DNA of 64,000 bases from Papilionanthe hookeriana x Papilionanthe teres. Lineage: Eukaryota > Streptophyta > Magnoliopsida > Asparagales > Orchidaceae. The stretch is taken from NCBI GenBank assembly GCA_022702705.1, contig CM040430.1:69577982-69641981 (forward strand), written 5' to 3'. Shown here one piece after another: positions 59,046 to 64,000 of this stretch. Position 1 is the first letter of the stretch. Every line of letters begins with the position of its first letter. The notes under the pieces were generated by a model, which saw nothing but the letters and a program-made list of their open reading frames with translations, was not told where the DNA came from and did no database searches. The position numbers and the translations under genes are program-made.

Positions 59046-59063
59046 TGGCGCCGTTGCTGGGGA
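59046..59063 (+). promoter_or_regulatory. At4 primer-binding site (tRNA-Asp type)
   Basis: TGGCGCCGTTGCTGGGGA has one C-to-T difference from the exact complement of the tRNA-Asp 3' end. It is among the best-preserved PBSs here. Confidence 0.9.
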
Positions 59064-59295
59064 AGCTTCGGTAAGATTTTTAGGAGAATTTTAGTTGAAG
59101 TAATTAGGCTTAGACTTGGAAAACTATAGTGTCGTAAAAATAGTTTTGTGTGAAAAGTGATTTTTTTATATGAAAAAGTGTTTTAAAAAAATTTATTTAT
59201 GTGAAAAATAAGTTGTTCGTGAAAATGTCTTGTTGTGTTGAATATAATTCATCTGTTATTTTTTAATTGTTAATGCATTGTTTGTTGCGTTATGT

Positions 59296-60926
59296 ATGCG
59301 AAACAAAGGATCTGCAGGACTTGTGCTTTATGATCCCGAGTTTGAAAAAAAAAATAATAATAAAAGTACTGAAAGGACTCGAAAAACTAGAAATGGAAAT
59401 GGAAAACTTTCAAGATAATAACTTGGAAAATCATCATACTTCATTGAGGGATTACGTGAATCCTACAACAGATGAAATTCACTCAAGCATACAAAATCCT
59501 GTCTTAGAAGCTGACTCGTTTGAAATAAATCCTGAGATTATCTAACTGGTGCAGAACAATCAGTTTAGGGGAACTCCTTTGGAGGATCCCTATTTACGCT
59601 TATCAAATTTATAGAACTTTGTGCCACATTTCATTATAACGGCATGTCAGATGATACTGTTAGACAAAGGCTTTTTCCTTTCTCACTAAGGGATAAGGCT
59701 AAAATGTGGTTATACTCATTAGCACCTGGTTCTATTAAAAATTGGGAGGAGTTAACTCAGAAATTCCTAGCTAAGCTTAGAAACGATATTATCTCATTTT
59801 GTCAATATGAAGGAGAATCAATATACGAAGCCTGGGAAAGATTTAAGGAACTCCTAAGAAAGTGTCCACACCATGCTCTGCCCGATTGGTTAATTATTCA
59901 AACTTTTTATAATGAGTTAGTAGGATCCCTTAGGTCCATTATTGACGCTGCCGCTGGTGGATCATTAATGTCAAAACCATTTGATGAAGTGTATGAGTTA
60001 ATTGAAAAAATGGCTACAAATAAATTTCAATGGCCATCTGCTATGGTAAATCATAAAAATGTAGCTAGTGTTCATAGTACGGATGTGATTATAATTCTTC
60101 ATCTCAAGTTGCTACAATCTAAAAGAAATTGGAAAATTTTGAAATGAACCAGCCTCAACTCACTCCAGTAAGTGAGGAAAGTTCATTAGGGCATATGATT
60201 GATTCTATCTTATCATATGATGCTTTAAATACCATAAACAACCCATATTCTAACTCTTACAACCCATGTTGGGAGAACCATCCTAAATTTAACTGGAATC
60301 ATACTACTGAGGGTGGAAACCAAAAATGGGAAAATAATCATGCAAATCCTAATGGAAGTTTGAATAATCAGGGGAACACAAACTTTAGACCTTCATATCC
60401 ACCGGACTCTAACAATGATCAACAATTTGAGGATAAGAAGATGTTTATAGAATAATTGGTATTGCAAATGGGAAACCAGTTGCAAAGTCAAAATGCTGCG
60501 ATTATAAACATAGAGAATCAACTGGGACAAATTGCTAATTCATTTAGCAATAGACCCCAAGGAACACGTCCTAGCAACATTAAGATCAACCCTAAAGAGA
60601 ACACTAATGAACAAGTAGAAGCTGTCCAATTAAAAAGCAGAAGAGAGATAGAGGATGTGGTCAAAAAAGATAAATATGTTATGAGAGAAACAAAGGAAAC
60701 TAAAAGACCTGAAGAACATGTTTCTAAGGATCTGGAAAAATTAATATCTCCAACTAAAATTAGTTTGGAAAGACCACCACCTCCATTTCCTCAAAGACTT
60801 ATACAACATGAGTTGGATAAAAAATTTTCAAAGTTCATGAAAGTACTTAGGAAGTTAACGATAAATATTCCTTTAACAGAAGCTTTGGAACAGATGCCAA
60901 GTTATGCAAAGTTTATGAAATATTAA
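59296..60926 (+). pseudogene. At4 gag, few breaks
   Basis: The start is the ATG at 59,296 (MRNKGSAGLVLYDPEFEKK), with a frameshift near an A-run at 59,346-59,364. Then come SLRDYVNPTTDEIHSSIQNP and, after a stop, a 167-codon frame (59,644-60,147) with the Retrotrans_gag core: FPFSLRDKAKMWLYSLAPGS, YEGESIYEAWERFKELLRKC, LPDWLIIQTFYNELVGSLRS. The NPYSNSYNPCWENHPKFNW motif is at about 60,240-60,300, then NFRPSYPPDSNNDQQF. A coil-like linker, LQMGNQLQSQNAAIINIENQ, runs on to ALEQMPSYAKFMK. No CCHC zinc knuckle is present. It is the best-preserved gag in the window. Confidence 0.87.
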
Positions 60927-61510
60927 ATAAGAAAAGGAAATTTGGGGATTACAAGACAGTTGCACTAAGTGAGGAGTGCAGCGCTATACTTCAGAAAAAT
61001 TTTTCTCAGAAACTTAAAGATCCTTCTAGCTTTACAATTTCTTGTGAAATTGGAAAAAGATTATGTGGAAAAGCTTTATGTGATTTAGGAGTGAGCATTA
61101 ATGTGATGCCTCTATCTATATTTAGAAGGTTAGGTTTAGTCGATATTTTTCCCACTACCGTAACCCTTACGTTGGGCGATCGATCTATCATTTATCCAAA
61201 AGGAGTTATAGAAGACGTGCTTGTTAAAGTGGATAAATTTTTATTTCCTTTGGACTTTATTGTATTAAATATGGAGGAAGATAAAGAAATTCTAATTATT
61301 TTAGGGAGTCCTTTCCTTGTTACTGGACATGCTATGATAGATGTGCAAAAAGGAGAGTTGACTATGAATATTAATGACCATGAAGTCACTTTTGATGTAT
61401 TAAAGACTATGAAATATCCAGCTAAGAGAAAAAATGATGATTGCTTTTGGATAGATGAAATTGATTATCTTGGAACATACCATTTCCAAGAAAGTTTTGA
61501 AGTAAGGTAA
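60927..61510 (+). pseudogene. At4 aspartic protease, mostly open
   Basis: After a stop at 60,924, LNKKRKFGDYKTVALSEECS leads to the active site ALCDLGVSINVMPLSIFRRL (61,072-61,131); DLGV keeps the aspartate. Then GVIEDVLVKVDKFLFPLDFI, EILIILGSPFLVTGHAMIDV and NDHEVTFDVLKTMKYP, ending at TAA 61,508. The frame 61,091-61,510 is uninterrupted. The usual GRPFL is GSPFL. Confidence 0.85.
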
Positions 61511-61515
61511 CAGAT

Positions 61516-61896
61516 GAGGTTGAATTGGATTTTCATGATGAGTCGAAAACATTATGTAAAGAAGACTGTATGTACGTTCAAGAGAGGTGTGAAATGATGG
61601 ACGCTACCAAAAATAGTAAACTTTTAATTCCATCTGTTGAAAAATCTCATGAATTTAAAATGGATGTACCCCATACAATTTTAAAGCCTATCTATTTAAG
61701 GAATTCATCTACACAACCAGTCCTTATATCTTTAGATGCGACCCAATCACAAGAAAAACCTGAATTGAATGATGAACAAGATAAAATTATTGAACAAGGA
61801 CTTGGAAGAGAATTTGAGGATAAATTTCAGAAGAGTTTTGAGTTGAGAAAAGAGTATAAGGATATTAGAAGACCATTGGAAGAAATTCCTATGTAA
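61516..61896 (+). CDS. At4 post-protease frame (linker joined to new C-terminus)
   Basis: The first part (YVQERCEMMDATKNSKLLIP) is the protease-RT linker seen in At2 and At3, and SSTQPVLISLDATQSQEK reaches the point where RT would start. From about 61,760 the sequence is no longer RT but a charged, coil-like stretch (DEQDKIIEQGLGREFEDKFQ, FELRKEYKDIRRPLEEIPM) ending at TAA 61,894. Whether it is expressed, and from which start, is unknown. It may be read with gag-protease by recoding. Confidence 0.45.
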   Translation, partial: EVELDFHDESKTLCKEDCMYVQERCEMMDATKNSKLLIPSVEKSHEFKMDVPHTILKPIYLRNSSTQPVLISLDATQSQEKPELNDEQDKIIEQGLGREFEDKFQKSFELRKEYKDIRRPLEEIPM

Positions 61897-62283
61897 TTAG
61901 AAAAACCTATTTCCTCAACTAAGATAGATCCTCCATCATTTAATAATTATAAAGGGGAAGAATTGGAAGATAACTTGAAACAGAAGAGTAACATAGAAGA
62001 ATTTGATCCTGAATCTGAATTATCTAGAGATAATCCAATCCAAAATTTGGGAGATATTGAAGTATCTTATAAAGATCTATATCTTATAAATTTCAAGGAT
62101 GATATTAATATGCGGATTGAGAAAATCAATAGAAGAATATTGGATCTAGAAAGAAATACGAGGAATTATGATATAAATCTAACTGAAAATGAAGAGCTGA
62201 ATGAAAAATTAAAATTTAAGGATTTTATAGGAATCCCTAGATCTGGAAATGATTGGACGATTGATCGAGGATTACTTAATTGA
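61897..62283 (+). CDS. At4 unknown ORF replacing RT-integrase
   Basis: The frame after the TAA at 61,894 is open to TGA 62,281-62,283, with a first ATG at 61,963. The product is hydrophilic and charged: FDPESELSRDNPIQNLGDIE, NFKDDINMRIEKINRRILDL with heptad spacing, and FIGIPRSGNDWTIDRGLLN at the end. I recognise no family. The intact frame between decayed neighbours is notable. It could be a captured or remodelled segment, or chance. Confidence 0.4.
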   Translation, partial: LEKPISSTKIDPPSFNNYKGEELEDNLKQKSNIEEFDPESELSRDNPIQNLGDIEVSYKDLYLINFKDDINMRIEKINRRILDLERNTRNYDINLTENEELNEKLKFKDFIGIPRSGNDWTIDRGLLN

Positions 62284-62312
62284 AATTTTGATCCAGGAGG
62301 AATCATTTTTTA

Positions 62313-62360
62313 AGCCCGTGACGTGAAACCAAGTGCTTTATGGGAGGCAACCCATAGTTA
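62313..62360 (+). promoter_or_regulatory. At4 pol-env junction box
   Basis: It reads AAGCCCGTGACGTGAAACCA then AGTGCTTTATGGGAGGCAAC and CCATAGTTATC. TATGGG-AGGCAA-CCCATA is a perfect 6-bp hairpin. The box survives although pol and both env-like genes are gone. Confidence 0.7.
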
Positions 62361-64000
62361 TCTCTGTACTTTGATTTAGTGTGCTTGAGAGTCGTGATTG
62401 TTAGTGTTGTATGGTGTTTGCTTTAGAATGGATTGACTTGATCTTTATGTGTCATTATGGATTGATAAGTTTGATTGTTGTTAGTAGATGTTTGGATTGT
62501 TAGTAGTTTTATCTTTGTGTACCATGAGGGATGTGATTCCTTAACTTCTTATTATGGCTAGACTTGATCTCTTGTAGTAGTTGGATTAATGAGTCCACTA
62601 TAAATCGGGTCTTACTCGGACTTGAGTTTTACAAGAGAAATCATGTATTTCGAACATTGATAGTTTCATCTTAATTCGTTACTTCCTTTCTGCAACTTTG
62701 TTTTCATTATGTAGGAGTCGCGAACCTATCTAATGAATACCATGTGGATGATCTTACACTATCTTTATAACTGTTAGAGGTGCTTAATTAAAGGGATTAG
62801 ATGATGCCTGAGATTGATGTCCGGAAATCAATTTATCAGGGATAATCTTATCTTTGGGATTATAATCTATTAAATCATTTTAAAATGTACCTAATTTACT
62901 AGTGTAGTGATTTCGTTAGAAATTGGAAGTAAATAAGTTTGATATGATGAGTTAATGGAAGAATTGACCTCATTTATCTTATGTGTGTTTATGTTTGTGT
63001 TACAATTTTATATAATAATTGAAGAACATTTTTATATTCCCTTGCTGACACCTGCTATGCTAGTTAAACTTTTATGTAGTGAATTTCATTCTGGCATGTT
63101 TAGTTTAGATTTTTTTTCTGCTACATTATTTCTATCCTGATTAATAATTGTAGATCTTTAAGATAGATATTTGTGGTAGATAGAATTTCTGAACTGTTTT
63201 CTTCCTGCGTATATTTTCTGTACTAAATGCTATATATGTTAAAAATTAAGTTTTGGGGTAGGAAGAAAAATAAAATTTTAAAGTGAAAATAATTCCTTTT
63301 AGTGTAGTTTTATTACAAGCATGTTTTAGGTTAGATTTACTTTCTCCTACAGTCATTCTATCCTGATTATTCATGTATATGAATTTGATAGGATGTTGTA
63401 GTAGTAAGTAGATTCAACCTTTACTTTTTCTTCCTGCTACATTTTATGGAATTAATTACAAAATATTTTAAAATTTACGTTTGGGGGGAAGAAAAAATTT
63501 TAAAATGTAACTTTGTTTGTCCTCAGCATCCTGTATGTAATTTGATATCACTTTTAAAATGACTTGTGGTATGTGGTGTTACCTTTAGGTTACTATAATT
63601 TCGATTTTAGGAATGTTAGAAAAATAATCTAGTTAAAATCCTATGTGAAGAAACTTTTCTAGAGTTAAGATATCTTGTAGGAAACATTAGAAAAATGATT
63701 TTTCTATTTATGGTAGAAAGGAGTTGAATATTTGAAAAGTTAAAATTCTTAGATTTATATTTAATAAGAATTGAGCCTTTATTGAAAACCTTTCGAACTA
63801 GTACTTACACTTATAAAAAGTGAGGGAAAGTTTTGAGTTTTGGATTTTAGAGAGAGGATAGAGAACTTCAAAATTATTAAAGGCCTATCCAGATATAATA
63901 ATCCTCAAATAAAAAAAGTGAAAAAAAGGATTAAAAATGATCCTGAAAGAAAGAAAAAAAAAGAAAAAAAGGGACTAAAAATGATTCAAAAATAAAAGAA
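62361..64000 (+). other. At4 AT-rich 3' spacer, runs out of window
   Basis: No gene is supported. There are two PPT-like tracts, AAGTTTTGGGGTAGGAAGAA (63,248-63,267) and TTTGGGGGGAAGAAAA (63,480-63,495), within a diverged tandem duplication (about 63,050-63,290 and 63,310-63,520). CCTATCCAGATATAATAATC (about 63,884-63,903) matches the complement of the block in the other spacers. A purine-rich tail follows with GGATTAAAAATGATCC (63,928-63,943). The PPT and 3' LTR should follow outside. Confidence 0.6.

Larger units (their letters stand above)
57239..64000 (+). mobile_element. At4: non-autonomous Athila derivative (LTR-gag-protease), continues past window
   Basis: LTR, PBS, gag and protease are in order on the plus strand. 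Instead of RT, RNase H and integrase there are about 0.8 kb with two open frames, then the pol-env junction box and an AT-rich 3' spacer with PPT-like tracts. envA, envB and internal GC modules are absent. It resembles the TR-GAG type of non-autonomous LTR element. The 3' LTR lies beyond 64,000. Confidence 0.78.

Overview
The window is plant nuclear DNA made almost entirely of nested, decayed LTR retrotransposons. No host gene, rRNA gene or tRNA gene is recognisable. The main family is Ty3/gypsy of the Athila type. Evidence: polyprotein motifs of that lineage, primer-binding sites matching the 3' end of plant tRNA-Asp, G-rich polypurine tracts, and 'putative plant transposon protein' (env-position) genes downstream of pol. 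The DNA is AT-rich, full of premature stops and biased to C-to-T / G-to-A changes, as in methylated heterochromatin of a large angiosperm genome. The species cannot be named from this sequence.

Layout. At1 (1-10,975, minus strand, 3' LTR cut by the window edge); unassigned flank (10,976-13,182); At2 (13,183-27,158, minus, both LTRs complete); a Tat/Ogre-type pol remnant (27,159-28,153, resuming 36,648-37,965, plus strand) split by a solo LTR of the At3 family (28,154-36,647; target duplication ATACC), itself split by a 6.85-kb non-coding insertion (29,250-36,100; target duplication CTTCTT); At5 (37,966-42,224, plus, LTR-gag-protease, then cut off); an unclassified block with an array of short inverted repeats (42,225-44,721); At3 (44,722 to about 57,015, minus); a 220-bp piece of an At5-type LTR; and At4 (57,239 to beyond 64,000, plus), which keeps gag and protease but has lost RT, RNase H and integrase.

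Coding order in the fuller copies is LTR - PBS - gag - protease - RT - RNase H - integrase - envA - envB - PPT - LTR. envA and envB are related genes in tandem. No copy can work alone: At1 has a protease deletion and an integrase Asp-to-Asn change, At2 has lost the protease aspartate and one integrase aspartate, At3 lacks the gag capsid region, At4 lacks most of pol, and At5 ends before RT.

The least expected signal is non-coding. Each element carries its own version of a GC-rich dyad module, in the LTR (ahead of gag), between pol and envA, and between envA and envB, so one copy precedes each coding unit. The version differs between elements and matches within an element. Other non-coding blocks shared between diverged copies are a second polypurine tract about 0.92 kb upstream of the PPT, a hairpin box at the pol-env junction, and an LTR-start box resembling splice sites.
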